From Dehalococcoidia bacterium (lineage in GTDB: Bacteria > Chloroflexota > Dehalococcoidia > DSTF01 > JACRBR01): a stretch of DNA of 64,000 nucleotides. The DNA lies in contig JAKFYB010000008.1 in the NCBI GenBank assembly GCA_021731085.1, forward strand, positions 62,001 to 126,000, read 5' to 3'. Made by a program: the position numbers and the translations under genes. The notes beneath the pieces are model-generated. The model had not been told where the DNA came from. It ran no database searches and was given only the letters and a program-made list of their open reading frames with translations. Each line of letters opens with the position of its first letter. The stretch's first letter is position 1. Below are positions 16,305-24,041 of the stretch, piece after piece.

Positions 16305-17654
16305 ATGCGATACGCTCGACCACTTCTGCTTGCAGGTTCATTGATCGCGCTCGTCGCGACGTTCGCCGTCATGCGCATGACCACGGCCGACGCGGGTGCG
16401 CTCGAACCGACCATCACGCTGGTCGCACCTGCGGATGACGTGCATGTGGGTGACGAGTTCATCGTCACCGCTTATGCCGAGCACTTCTCCGGTGTCGGCG
16501 CCTTCGAACTCGAGCTGCGTTTCGATGATGAGGCGGTCGCGTTCCTTTCCTTCGATGAGGGCGATGTGCTCGGGAGCACGGGGCGCACCGTGTACTGCAT
16601 CCCCGGCCCATCAACCAGCCAAGACGTCATGTTCGGTTGCGCGACCTCCGGCGCTGCACCGGGCGCCAGCGGCGAAGGCATCCTCGCGTGGTTCACGTTC
16701 ACCGCCCTTCAAGAGGGCAACACCGACATCCGCCTGCGCGATGCCGCGATCGCCGACGTGAACGGCGACCCGATCGACGTCGACACAGAAGGCACAACCG
16801 TCTACATCAGCGATGCGTCGGCCGGCGAAGAGACGGTCACACACACGCAGACCGTCGCTGCACAGCCGACCTCTGGCACGACATCAACCGTCGAGCCCGA
16901 CGAAACGGTGGAGGTCACCGAGACCGCAGCGCCGGATGACACAGAAACCGCCGTGCCCACGGAACAAGCCGCGACCAACACGCCCGTCCCGACGAGCACC
17001 GAGGCCGTGGCGACCGAGACACCCGTAGTGCCTGAGACACCGGACGCCGAAACGCCCACCGTCGCCGCCGAAACAGAGACACCCGAACCGGAAGAGACGG
17101 TCGATGTGACACAGACGCCCGAAGAAGGCGAGACCACCACGCCCGAGACGACGCAGACGGTCGAGACGGAGACAGAGACGCCGGCGGCCGAAGAGACGCC
17201 CACTCCCGAAGAGCGTGCTACGGAAACAGCCACACCGGATCTGACCAAGCCATCGGAGACGCCGGAGAGCACCGGCACGCCCGGCTTCGTCCCGCCGACC
17301 GCCACCCCCGGCCACCAAACGGCAACGACGACGTCCGTCGCAACATCAACGAACACGGTCGTCGTGAACAAGACGCACACACCGGCCGCATCGACCAGCA
17401 CGCCGGACACGGGCACGACGCCCGGAGCAACGTCATCGCCAGGCGTAGGCGCCACCGTCGCTGCAACGCAGACCGAAACCAACGAGGTGCTCGGGGTAAC
17501 CAACCCTGAGCCCGAAGGCATCGTGCTGCCCGTGACGGGCAGTGGCGGCGATGACGGATCCGGTGGCTCGCTCGGCTACGTTGGCATTCTGCTCGCGGCA
17601 GGCATGGCAGCGACGATGGCCGTGTCAGTAGCCGTCAGACGGCGCGCACAGTAG
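16305..17654 (+). CDS. Cohesin-like surface protein with LPxTG sorting signal
   Basis: 449 residues. A signal peptide (1-30) leads into a beta-sandwich of about 135 residues (36-171) with cohesin features: the DDVHVGDEFIVTAYAEHF start, a FELELRFDDEAVAF strand pair, and GILAWFTFTALQEG. A 230-residue Thr/Pro/Glu linker follows. The C-terminus has LPVTG (408-412), a Gly/Ser stretch, a hydrophobic segment (about 423-444) and RRRAQ: the three-part signal used by sortases to attach proteins to the cell wall. The dockerin-bearing gene lies 56 bases upstream on the same strand. The inferred role is a surface scaffold that holds its neighbour or other dockerin proteins. No sortase gene is in the window. 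Confidence 0.78.
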   Translation: MRYARPLLLAGSLIALVATFAVMRMTTADAGALEPTITLVAPADDVHVGDEFIVTAYAEHFSGVGAFELELRFDDEAVAFLSFDEGDVLGSTGRTVYCIPGPSTSQDVMFGCATSGAAPGASGEGILAWFTFTALQEGNTDIRLRDAAIADVNGDPIDVDTEGTTVYISDASAGEETVTHTQTVAAQPTSGTTSTVEPDETVEVTETAAPDDTETAVPTEQAATNTPVPTSTEAVATETPVVPETPDAETPTVAAETETPEPEETVDVTQTPEEGETTTPETTQTVETETETPAAEETPTPEERATETATPDLTKPSETPESTGTPGFVPPTATPGHQTATTTSVATSTNTVVVNKTHTPAASTSTPDTGTTPGATSSPGVGATVAATQTETNEVLGVTNPEPEGIVLPVTGSGGDDGSGGSLGYVGILLAAGMAATMAVSVAVRRRAQ

Positions 17655-17677
17655 GAACGATTAGGCACGCGTAGGAG

Positions 17678-17875
17678 CTACGCGCGTCCGGCGGCCATGT
17701 TCGCACGAACGGCCGCCGACGCGCAAACCTTAGTGCCGTCTCCGCAGCAGCCCTCGCTCTCGACGTTCTTCCGCGCGAACCACGCTCGCCGCCAGCGCGC
17801 GCCTTCGATTGCTCGCGCTCGCTCGTCGACGATCGCCTTGTAGTGGTCTTGCATCATCATGCCAGTGAAGTCCAT
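17678..17875 (-). CDS. Small hypothetical protein (65 residues)
   Basis: ATG 17875 has a clear GGAGGT site 7 bases upstream, which is the main support. The product starts MDFTGMMMQDHYKAIVDERAR, is rich in Arg/Ala and has two adjacent Cys (residues 44-45) plus one more Cys. No family recognised, no membrane segment. It ends 24 bases past the stop of the convergent cohesin-like gene. It could be the last gene of the PaaI unit. Confidence 0.5.
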   Translation of the reverse strand: MDFTGMMMQDHYKAIVDERARAIEGARWRRAWFARKNVESEGCCGDGTKVCASAAVRANMAAGRA

Positions 17876-17927
17876 CTCGGTACCTCCTGCTCGCAAATTG
17901 GGGAAGCCAGTGGCCTATGCAGTAGGC

Positions 17928-18390
17928 CTATGCCGCTGCTTCCGTTCCGGGTACCCGCCGTCCCTCAGCCTTCTCGCCGCGCAACGTCAGGCACGTGCTC
18001 GACGCGTGGGCGATCAGCCGACCTCGCTCGTCCGTCACATCGCACTCCACCAACCCCACCGTGCTCCCACGCTGCTTCACCACGCCCTTCGCGGTGAGAC
18101 GGGCGTTCCACACCGGCCGCAGGAAATTGATCTTGAGTTTCGAGCGTCGTGAAGGTCTCGCCTTCGTTCAGGCCGCTCGCGTACGCCACGCCCATCGCCG
18201 CGTCGGCAATGTCGCAGAGAATGCCGCCGTGCAGCGTCCCCATCGGGTTCGCGTGCCGCGCCTCCGCATCGAACGTCACCACGGCCTCGCCCGGCGCCAC
18301 TCGCTCGACATCAAAGCCGATCAGGTCGGCGACCGGTGGCCGTGCGACAGTTCCGCTGGCCAATCGTTCCCCCAATTCGAGTCCGTTCAT
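17928..18390 (-). pseudogene. PaaI-family hotdog thioesterase, 1-base frameshift
   Basis: From ATG 18390 the frame reads ADLIGFDVERVAPGEAVVTFD and NPMGTLHGGILCDIADAAMG, the hotdog active-site helix with HGG, up to FTTLE near 18140. The continuation INFLRPVWNARLTAKG ... GLVECDVTDERGRLIAHASSTC lies in another frame down to 17928. Removing one A from the GAAACTC run at 18138-18140 restores TTLELKINFLRPV, the expected family sequence, and a protein of about 153 residues. The break is in a homopolymer, so a sequencing error is plausible. It would hydrolyse acyl-CoA thioesters. It is divergent from the HxlR regulator, which may control it. Confidence 0.82.
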
Positions 18391-18442
18391 CTCGATGCTC
18401 CCTTCGATCCCGCCGGGGATGCGCTCCCTGTGCAGGCTGTGG

Positions 18443-18471
18443 TATACTGGTTTCCTAAAGATACTATCTTT
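18443..18471. promoter_or_regulatory. Divergent promoter region with perfect 15-bp palindrome (HxlR operator candidate)
   Basis: AAAGATACTATCTTT (18457-18471) is a perfect inverted repeat with 7-bp arms and one central base, in the 109-base gap between the thioesterase and the HxlR regulator. A TATACT box (18443-18448) lies just before it and a second GATACT half-site just after. HxlR proteins bind such short dyads and often regulate a divergent neighbour. Confidence 0.6.
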
Positions 18472-18499
18472 ACGATACTCATATGTCAAGGGGTTTCTT

Positions 18500-19174
18500 A
18501 TGGGCAGGACAAAGACGTACGAACACTTCTGCGCGATGGCGCGCACCCTTGAAGTTGTCGGCGAGAAATGGACGCTGCTCGTTGTACGCGACCTCATGCG
18601 AGGGCCTCAGCGCTTCAGCGACCTTCTGCACTACGTCGGCGGCATCACGCCAAAGTGGCTCACCGCCCGCCTCCGCGACCTCGAGTCGGAAGGCATCATC
18701 GAGCGCGACAGCGAGCTCGGCCGACGTGAGGTTTGGTACCGGCTCACAGCCAAGGGCCGCGACCTGCGGCCCGTGCTCGAGTCGCTGCTTGTATGGGGAG
18801 TCGAGCACGCGATGAAGCCACCGGTGCCAGGCGAACCTGTGTACCCGGAGGTCGTCCTCCAGGGCACGTCCATTTATATGAACCACCGTGCCTTCCGCCT
18901 GCCTCGCCCTGTGACATGGGAGTTCCAGACCGAAGGCAACCCGCATGTACAGCTGCACTTCGACGGCGAACGATGGTCATCACGCAACGCGGACGCCGAT
19001 GCATCCAAGGCCGACCTCACGATCGCGACGACACCGGTCGACCTGGTGTCGTTCCTCAACGCCCGCCGCCGCGAACGCCCTGCCCTACTCAAGACACTAT
19101 CGATCGACGGCCCTGCGAAAGCTCGGGATCTCTTCCTGACCTCGATGGTCGGCACAACCGCACAGACTGCCTGA
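18500..19174 (+). CDS. HxlR-family winged-helix regulator with C-terminal SCP2-like domain
   Basis: 224 residues from ATG 18500, preceded by AAGGGG. Residues 1-100 are an HxlR winged helix: EVVGEKWTLLVVRDLMRGPQRFSDLL, then GGITPKWLTARLRDLESEGIIER and the wing VWYRLTAKGRDL. The C-terminal half (about 125-220) resembles a sterol-carrier/SCP2-type fold (VQLHFDGERW ... ADLTIATTPVDLVSFLN). This combination occurs in actinobacterial-type regulators and suggests sensing of a lipid or acyl ligand. The divergent PaaI thioesterase across a perfect palindrome is the likely target. Confidence 0.87.
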   Translation: MGRTKTYEHFCAMARTLEVVGEKWTLLVVRDLMRGPQRFSDLLHYVGGITPKWLTARLRDLESEGIIERDSELGRREVWYRLTAKGRDLRPVLESLLVWGVEHAMKPPVPGEPVYPEVVLQGTSIYMNHRAFRLPRPVTWEFQTEGNPHVQLHFDGERWSSRNADADASKADLTIATTPVDLVSFLNARRRERPALLKTLSIDGPAKARDLFLTSMVGTTAQTA

Positions 19175-19501
19175 CCTACGGCTTCCGCCTCCGCCTAAAG
19201 ACCGATGCGCACTCCGCCCTCCGCGCGAGGCGATGCCGACTCTTCTCGCCATATCCTCATAGCGAAGGACGGAGCAGGTAGAGACATCGGAGCTGAGTGA
19301 CACGGGTGAACAACACCCGGCACTCACTCCGGATCAAACCGCTCCCACTGCGGCCGGTATGCCCCCCAACGAACGGCCGCGGGACGACCGAGGGGCGGCG
19401 TCAGTTACCACACCGGCGCCGCCCCGCGGATCAGATACATCGAGATAGGCAGAGATAGACCATCAAAACAGCGCAATACGTCAGCGAAGGAGGATGCGGC
19501 G
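19175..19501. other. 327-base intergenic region with three consecutive perfect-stem hairpins
   Basis: Three hairpins lie in line: 19288-19331 (CGGGTG/CACCCG inside GAGTG/CACTC and CGGA/TCCG), 19350-19380 (GCGGCCG/CGGCCGC) and 19392-19425 (GGGGCGGCG/CGCCGCCCC). No open frame with coding character covers them. They may be a structured RNA or the leader of the small gene at 19502. No known RNA family was recognised. Confidence 0.5.
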
Positions 19502-19702
19502 ATGATGGAGTACTACCATCTCACGATGCACACACTGAACTACGATAGCTGTGCTGAAGCACGCCGCGTTCGTCTCCTGCGAGACGCCAAACTCGCAGAG
19601 GAACGCCGCCGTGAGAGCAGAAGGAGCGCCGGCTACAAGCGTGCTGTGAACGCTAACCCAGGCTCAGGAACACGGCATCGCAACCTTTCGGGCAAACCCT
19701 GA
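19502..19702 (+). CDS. Small hypothetical basic protein (66 residues)
   Basis: ATG ATG at 19502 is preceded by AAGGAGG at a suitable distance. The product has a short N-terminal HLTMHTLNYD segment and an Arg/Glu-rich helical middle (RRVRLLRDAKLAEERRRESRR). No family recognised. It follows the three-hairpin region, which would be its 5' leader. Confidence 0.45.
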   Translation: MMEYYHLTMHTLNYDSCAEARRVRLLRDAKLAEERRRESRRSAGYKRAVNANPGSGTRHRNLSGKP

Positions 19703-19789
19703 TACGCCGCGAGCTAGACCGGCTGATACCATGCCCCGATTGCTCCCCTCGCCGTTCGGGCGAGGCCATTCGGTGGAGGTACACCCAGC

Positions 19790-21259
19790 GTGTCGCAAAA
19801 CGCCAGCCCCCAGTTGCCGACCGAACTTCAACCACCCACCGCCATCAAGTTCGGCACCGACGGCTGGCGCGCCGTCATCGGCGAGGAATACACTTTCGCC
19901 AACGTCCGCGCCTGCGCACTCAGCGCCGCCCTCTATCTCAAGAAGCACAACCTCGCCGATCGCGGCATGGTCATCGGCTACGACGCCCGCTACGCCTCCG
20001 AGAACTTCGCCGACGCCGCGGCCGAAGTCGTCGCCGCTGCCGGCATCAAGGTCGCGCTCAGCGCCGGCCTCTGCCCCACGCCCGTCGTCAGCTACAGCAT
20101 CATCGACCGCAAAGCCGGCGGAGGCATTGTCATCACCGCCAGCCACAACCCGTGGCAATGGAACGGCTTCAAGTACAAGCCCGAATACGGCGGCAGCGCC
20201 TCCCCGGAAGTCGTCGCTCAGCTCGAAGAACACCTGCCCGCCATTGTCGGCCGCCGGATCCCGACGCTCGACATCAATGACGCCAAGAAGCAGGGCATGG
20301 TGGAAGTCTTCGATCCGCGCCCTGGATATCTCGCGCAACTCGGCCGCCTCGTCGATCTTGATCGCCTCAAGGCCGCCGGCCTCAACGTCTGCGTCGACGC
20401 CATGTATGGCACCGGCGCCGGTTACTTCGACGACCTGATCGGTGGCGGCAAGACGAAGGTCACCGAACTCCATGGCTTCCGCAACCCCATCTTCCCCGGC
20501 ATGCACGCGCCCGAGCCCATCGCCCGCAACCTGACGGTGATGCAACAGACGATGCAAGCCACCAAGTTCGATGTTGGCATCGCGAACGACGGCGACGCCG
20601 ACCGCGTGGGCATCGCGGACGAGAACGGCGTCTTCATCAACCAGCTCCAGGTCTTCGGACTGCTCTGCTACTACATGCTCGAAGTGCGCGGCGAACGCGG
20701 CCCCATCGTGAAGTCAATCACAACCACGGCTATGGCGCAGCGGCTCGGCGAAGCCTACGACGTGCCCGTGTACGAGACCCAGGTCGGCTTCAAGTTCCTC
20801 GGCCCGAAGATGATGGAGAGCGACGCGCTCATCGGCGGTGAAGAGTCCGGCGGCTACGGCTTCCGCGGCCACGTGCCGGAGCGCGATGGCATTCTCGCCG
20901 GCCTCTACATGCTCGACATGATGGCCCGGACCGGCAAGCGCCCCAGCGAATTGCTCGCCGATCTCTACGCAAAGGTCGGCCCGCACTACTACGACCGGCT
21001 CGACCTCGCGCTCAAGCCCGAAGACCGAGACAAGATCTGGGCAAAAGCAGAAGCGGCGAACCCCGATAAGGTCTGCGGCATCAAGGTCACCGCCCGCGAC
21101 ACTACCGACGGGTTCCGCTTCACGCTAGGCGACAAGGCCTGGCTCCTCCTCCGCTTCAGCGGCACCGAACCTCTCGTCCGCATCTATACCGAGGTCGTCG
21201 GCGACGAGTCGCTGGTGCAGAAGATCCTCGCCGAAGGCCGCGAGCTCATTGGGGCCTAG
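19790..21259 (+). CDS. Phosphoglucomutase/phosphomannomutase family protein
   Basis: 489 residues, alpha-D-phosphohexomutase superfamily. Seen: KFGTDGWRAVIGEE at the N-terminus, the phosphoserine loop TASHNPWQWNGFK (Ser118), the metal-binding DGDADR (267-272), the sugar-binding GGEESGGYGFRGH and the phosphate-binding RFSGTEPLVRIY near the C-terminus. The start is GTG at 19790. All four active-site loops are intact. It interconverts hexose 1- and 6-phosphates; glucose versus mannose preference cannot be decided from sequence alone. It has no obvious operon partner. Confidence 0.92.
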   Translation: MSQNASPQLPTELQPPTAIKFGTDGWRAVIGEEYTFANVRACALSAALYLKKHNLADRGMVIGYDARYASENFADAAAEVVAAAGIKVALSAGLCPTPVVSYSIIDRKAGGGIVITASHNPWQWNGFKYKPEYGGSASPEVVAQLEEHLPAIVGRRIPTLDINDAKKQGMVEVFDPRPGYLAQLGRLVDLDRLKAAGLNVCVDAMYGTGAGYFDDLIGGGKTKVTELHGFRNPIFPGMHAPEPIARNLTVMQQTMQATKFDVGIANDGDADRVGIADENGVFINQLQVFGLLCYYMLEVRGERGPIVKSITTTAMAQRLGEAYDVPVYETQVGFKFLGPKMMESDALIGGEESGGYGFRGHVPERDGILAGLYMLDMMARTGKRPSELLADLYAKVGPHYYDRLDLALKPEDRDKIWAKAEAANPDKVCGIKVTARDTTDGFRFTLGDKAWLLLRFSGTEPLVRIYTEVVGDESLVQKILAEGRELIGA

Positions 21260-21332
21260 TCTCGAACCAACATCCAAAGCCCACTGCCACTAATCGTCAC
21301 CATCACCAACACTGCGCGCCTACACTACCCCG

Positions 21333-22553
21333 GTGCCGCGGACGAAGACCTCCAACACCATCTCCGCCGACCACGCGCGACGGATCGCCGTCCGCGCGCA
21401 AGGTCTCGCTCTAACACCGGACCGCCCGAAGACGCCCGCCGAAGTCCTCCACCGCACCGGCGCTGTCCAACTCGACACGATCTCCGTTCTCGCGCGCTCG
21501 CACGAGCTCGTCGCCTACTCCCGCCTCGGCTCCGTGCCGCGCGAATCCGTCGAGAGCGCGTACTGGTCCGAGCCCGCCACCGCGTTCGAGTACTACGCCC
21601 ACGCAAACTGCGTCGTGCCGATGGAAGACTGGCCGCACTTCGCGTTCCGTCGCGGGCAGCTGCGAGCCGGCGTCTGGCCGCAACTGCTCAAGTCGCCAGT
21701 GATGGGCGAGATCCAGGCCGCCCTTCGCGATGGCCCGATCACCGCGAGTGATGTCGGCGGCGCGCGCAAGACGGCCGGCTGGTGGAACTGGTCGGAGGCC
21801 AAGCAAGCGCTCGAGCTGATGTTCGCGCGTGGCGAGGTCGTCTGCTCGATGCGTAAGAAGTGGAAGCGCGTCTACGACCTCCCCGAGCGGTGCATCCCCG
21901 CCGACCTCCTGGCTCGCGAGCACGCGGTCGAAGAGTCGTACCTCTACCTCGTGCGTAAAGCGGCGCGGGCCCTCGGCATCGGCACCCGCCGCGACATCGC
22001 CAACTACTACATGCTGCTCACGTCCTACGTCGGCCGTGGTCTCGACCGCAAGCGTCTCTTCGATGAAGCGATGGACGCGAGCGGCCTCGTCGAAGTGCAG
22101 GTCGAAGGCTGGGACGAACCCGCGTTCGCGCACGCAGACGCACTGAAGACAAAACCCACACCCTCGCGCACGACCCTCCTCTCGCCCTTCGACTCCCTCA
22201 TCTGGGCCGAACCGCGCATCGGCAACGGCCCACTTCGTGCGCGAGCACTACGTCTGTTCGACTACGACATGCTGTTCGAACCCTATGTCCCGAAGGAGAA
22301 GCGCGTCCACGGATACTTCACCATGCCGCTTCTCGCTGACAACCGCATCGTCGGCCACGTCGATCCCGGGCGCGAAGGCAAAACGCTCATCGCCCGCAAC
22401 CTCGCCCTCCACGACCCAACACAAATCGACGCGATGGCCACCGCACTGCGTGAAGCTACCGCCTGGGTCAATTGCGACTACATCCGACTTGAGAACGTGA
22501 CACCACGATCAGCAGCAGCAACGCTAAAGCGCGCGCTGAAACAAACAACGTGA
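21333..22553 (+). CDS. YcaQ-family winged-helix DNA glycosylase-like protein
   Basis: 406 residues, HTH_42/YcaQ family. The QLDTISVLARSHELVAYSRLG segment (about residues 46-66) contains the QxD motif linked to catalysis in interstrand-crosslink glycosylases. The family's FEYYAHANCVVPMEDWPHFAFRR follows, and LLSPFDSLIWAEPR lies towards the C-terminus. It starts at GTG 21333. Characterised members unhook DNA crosslinks; here the repair role is inferred from family membership. A hairpin terminator (22563-22587) follows. Confidence 0.85.
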   Translation: MPRTKTSNTISADHARRIAVRAQGLALTPDRPKTPAEVLHRTGAVQLDTISVLARSHELVAYSRLGSVPRESVESAYWSEPATAFEYYAHANCVVPMEDWPHFAFRRGQLRAGVWPQLLKSPVMGEIQAALRDGPITASDVGGARKTAGWWNWSEAKQALELMFARGEVVCSMRKKWKRVYDLPERCIPADLLAREHAVEESYLYLVRKAARALGIGTRRDIANYYMLLTSYVGRGLDRKRLFDEAMDASGLVEVQVEGWDEPAFAHADALKTKPTPSRTTLLSPFDSLIWAEPRIGNGPLRARALRLFDYDMLFEPYVPKEKRVHGYFTMPLLADNRIVGHVDPGREGKTLIARNLALHDPTQIDAMATALREATAWVNCDYIRLENVTPRSAAATLKRALKQTT

Positions 22554-22562
22554 CCAACGAAA

Positions 22563-22587
22563 GAGGCGCCCCAATTGGACGCCTCTC
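22563..22587. terminator. Hairpin between convergent genes, probable bidirectional terminator
   Basis: AGAGGCG (22563-22569) and CGCCTCT (22581-22587) form a 7-bp stem with an 11-base loop. It lies between the YcaQ-like gene (stop 22553) and the convergent zinc-ribbon gene (stop 22622). No strong T-run. Two 14-base direct repeats (TACTCACTACRAAC) follow at about 22592-22619. Confidence 0.5.
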
Positions 22588-22621
22588 TGTTACTCACTAC
22601 AAACTACTCACTACGAACTAG

Positions 22622-23053
22622 CTAGTACCGGTCGCGACCGCCCTTGCCACCGCTGTCATAGCCACCGCCGCCGCCGTAGCCACCACCACCGCCACCGTAG
22701 CCGCCGCCACCGCTGCGGCCGCCGCCGCTGGGCGAGCGCTGCTGGAAGCAATCGCGGCAGTACACCGGCCGGTCGCCACGCGGCTGGAAGGGCACTTCCG
22801 TCTGCTTATTGCACTGCGCGCACACGGCCGAGTGCATCTCGCGCGGACCGGACGAGTAGCCGCCACCACCACCGCCGTAACCGCTGCCGCCGCCATCATC
22901 GCCGCGCGACTGCTTCTTCGCGCGCCGGCAGTCCGGGCATCGCTTCGGCTCATTGCTGAACCCACGCGATGCGTGAAATTCCTGCTCTCCCGCGGTGAAG
23001 ACGAACTCCGCTCCGCAGTCGATACAGGCCAACGTCTTGTCGGTGAAACTCAC
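22622..23053 (-). CDS. Zinc-ribbon protein with Gly-rich tail
   Basis: 143 residues from GTG 23053, which has a GGAGGT site. The N-terminus (CIDCGAEFVFTAGEQEFHASRG ... RCPDCR) is the zinc-ribbon module found in many bacterial small proteins. A second module MHSAVCAQCNKQTEVPF ... VYCRDCF gives a further pair of CxxC. Linker and tail are almost pure Gly/Ser/Tyr/Arg (GGGGGYGGGG), like RNA-binding low-complexity tails. Nucleic-acid binding is likely but unproven. Confidence 0.85.
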   Translation of the reverse strand: MSFTDKTLACIDCGAEFVFTAGEQEFHASRGFSNEPKRCPDCRRAKKQSRGDDGGGSGYGGGGGGYSSGPREMHSAVCAQCNKQTEVPFQPRGDRPVYCRDCFQQRSPSGGGRSGGGGYGGGGGGYGGGGGYDSGGKGGRDRY

Positions 23054-23270
23054 CCGACGACCTCCTGTGAACGTTTCCTTGTCGTCAGGGCGGGCGAGGC
23101 AGGGTATGTCATCGCTACGGACTGGCTTCTGGGGAAACTGACTATATGGTGGGGCTACGGTAACAGGATCACCCCGATCGTTGCAATAGGCCCAGAGGCG
23201 CCACCATTCGGTCTTCGCTCCACATACCAACACTCGGCTTCGACCCGCGAAGGAGAGTCGATGCTATCCT

Positions 23271-23304
23271 TTGACTCAATTCCCCGAGGCATGAATTGAG
23301 TCAA
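23271..23304. promoter_or_regulatory. 11-bp perfect inverted repeat upstream of the GIY-YIG gene
   Basis: TTGACTCAATT (23271-23281) and AATTGAGTCAA (23294-23304) with a 12-base spacer, 27 bases before ATG 23332. It may be an operator or an mRNA hairpin in the 5' leader. It is AT-richer than the surrounding sequence, as is the gene. Confidence 0.5.
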
Positions 23305-23331
23305 GCTCTGAGTCTAAAGACGGAGTAAGCA

Positions 23332-24012
23332 ATGCCTGGACAGATTGAACCGACCCTAGATAGTGGGTCCACGTCCTACGCGTCCGAATCCCAACTCAGC
23401 ATCGTCTATGTATTGACGAATCCAGCTATGCCGTGCCTCGTGAAAATCGGCATCACGGGTCAGGATGCGGACGCGGGCAAACGAATCGGACAGCTCTACT
23501 CGACGGGCGTTCCCGTGCCATTCGATCTCGAATTCGCATGTCGAGTCCCCAATGCCCTGGAAGTTGAGCGTGCTTTGCACGTAGCATTTGCTCCGAATCG
23601 TATAAACCCCAAGCGAGAGTCCTTTCAGATCGAACCGGAACAGGCAATCTCAATCCTCAGGCTCCTCCACGTTGAAGACGCAACAACCGAACTTTCCAAC
23701 CAAGCAAGTGACGTCGATGTGCAATCACTAGTCGCAGGAGAACAATTGAAGCGCTCGCGGCGGCCAAACCTGAACTTCGTAGAAATGAACATCCCGCCAG
23801 GCTCTGTCCTCATTTTCAGCGATGACGGAACAACAACCGTGACAACAGTTGATGGAAAGAAGGTTAGGCTAGGCGAAGAGGAATTGTCACTCACCGCCGT
23901 AACGCAGCGACTCTTGAACCTCGAATACGCTGTTCAACCGTCGCCGCACTGGATCTTCGAGGGCCGATCGCTAAGAGAGATCTACAACGAGACGTACGGC
24001 GACCGACAATAG
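23332..24012 (+). CDS. GIY-YIG / T5orf172-type nuclease family protein
   Basis: 226 residues. Residues 18-110 form a T5orf172-like GIY-YIG domain: IVYVLTNPAMPCLVKIGITGQ, then RIGQLYSTGVPVPFDLEFACRV and VERALHVAFAPNRINPKRESFQI, with the conserved Glu. The C-terminal half has no known domain, with a HWIFEGRSLREIYNETYG ending that recalls adaptor tails used to bind partner proteins. An ATG with a GGAG site is at 23332. Base composition is clearly more AT-rich than the neighbours and codon choice differs, which suggests horizontal transfer. Target DNA is unknown. Confidence 0.82.
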   Translation: MPGQIEPTLDSGSTSYASESQLSIVYVLTNPAMPCLVKIGITGQDADAGKRIGQLYSTGVPVPFDLEFACRVPNALEVERALHVAFAPNRINPKRESFQIEPEQAISILRLLHVEDATTELSNQASDVDVQSLVAGEQLKRSRRPNLNFVEMNIPPGSVLIFSDDGTTTVTTVDGKKVRLGEEELSLTAVTQRLLNLEYAVQPSPHWIFEGRSLREIYNETYGDRQ

Positions 24013-24041
24013 GCGTACATCGCGAACGCGTTTCATCCAAC

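Noticed and set aside
22832-23299. 155-codon plus-strand frame
   Set aside because: It is antisense to the zinc-ribbon gene and covers its Gly-rich codons in another frame.
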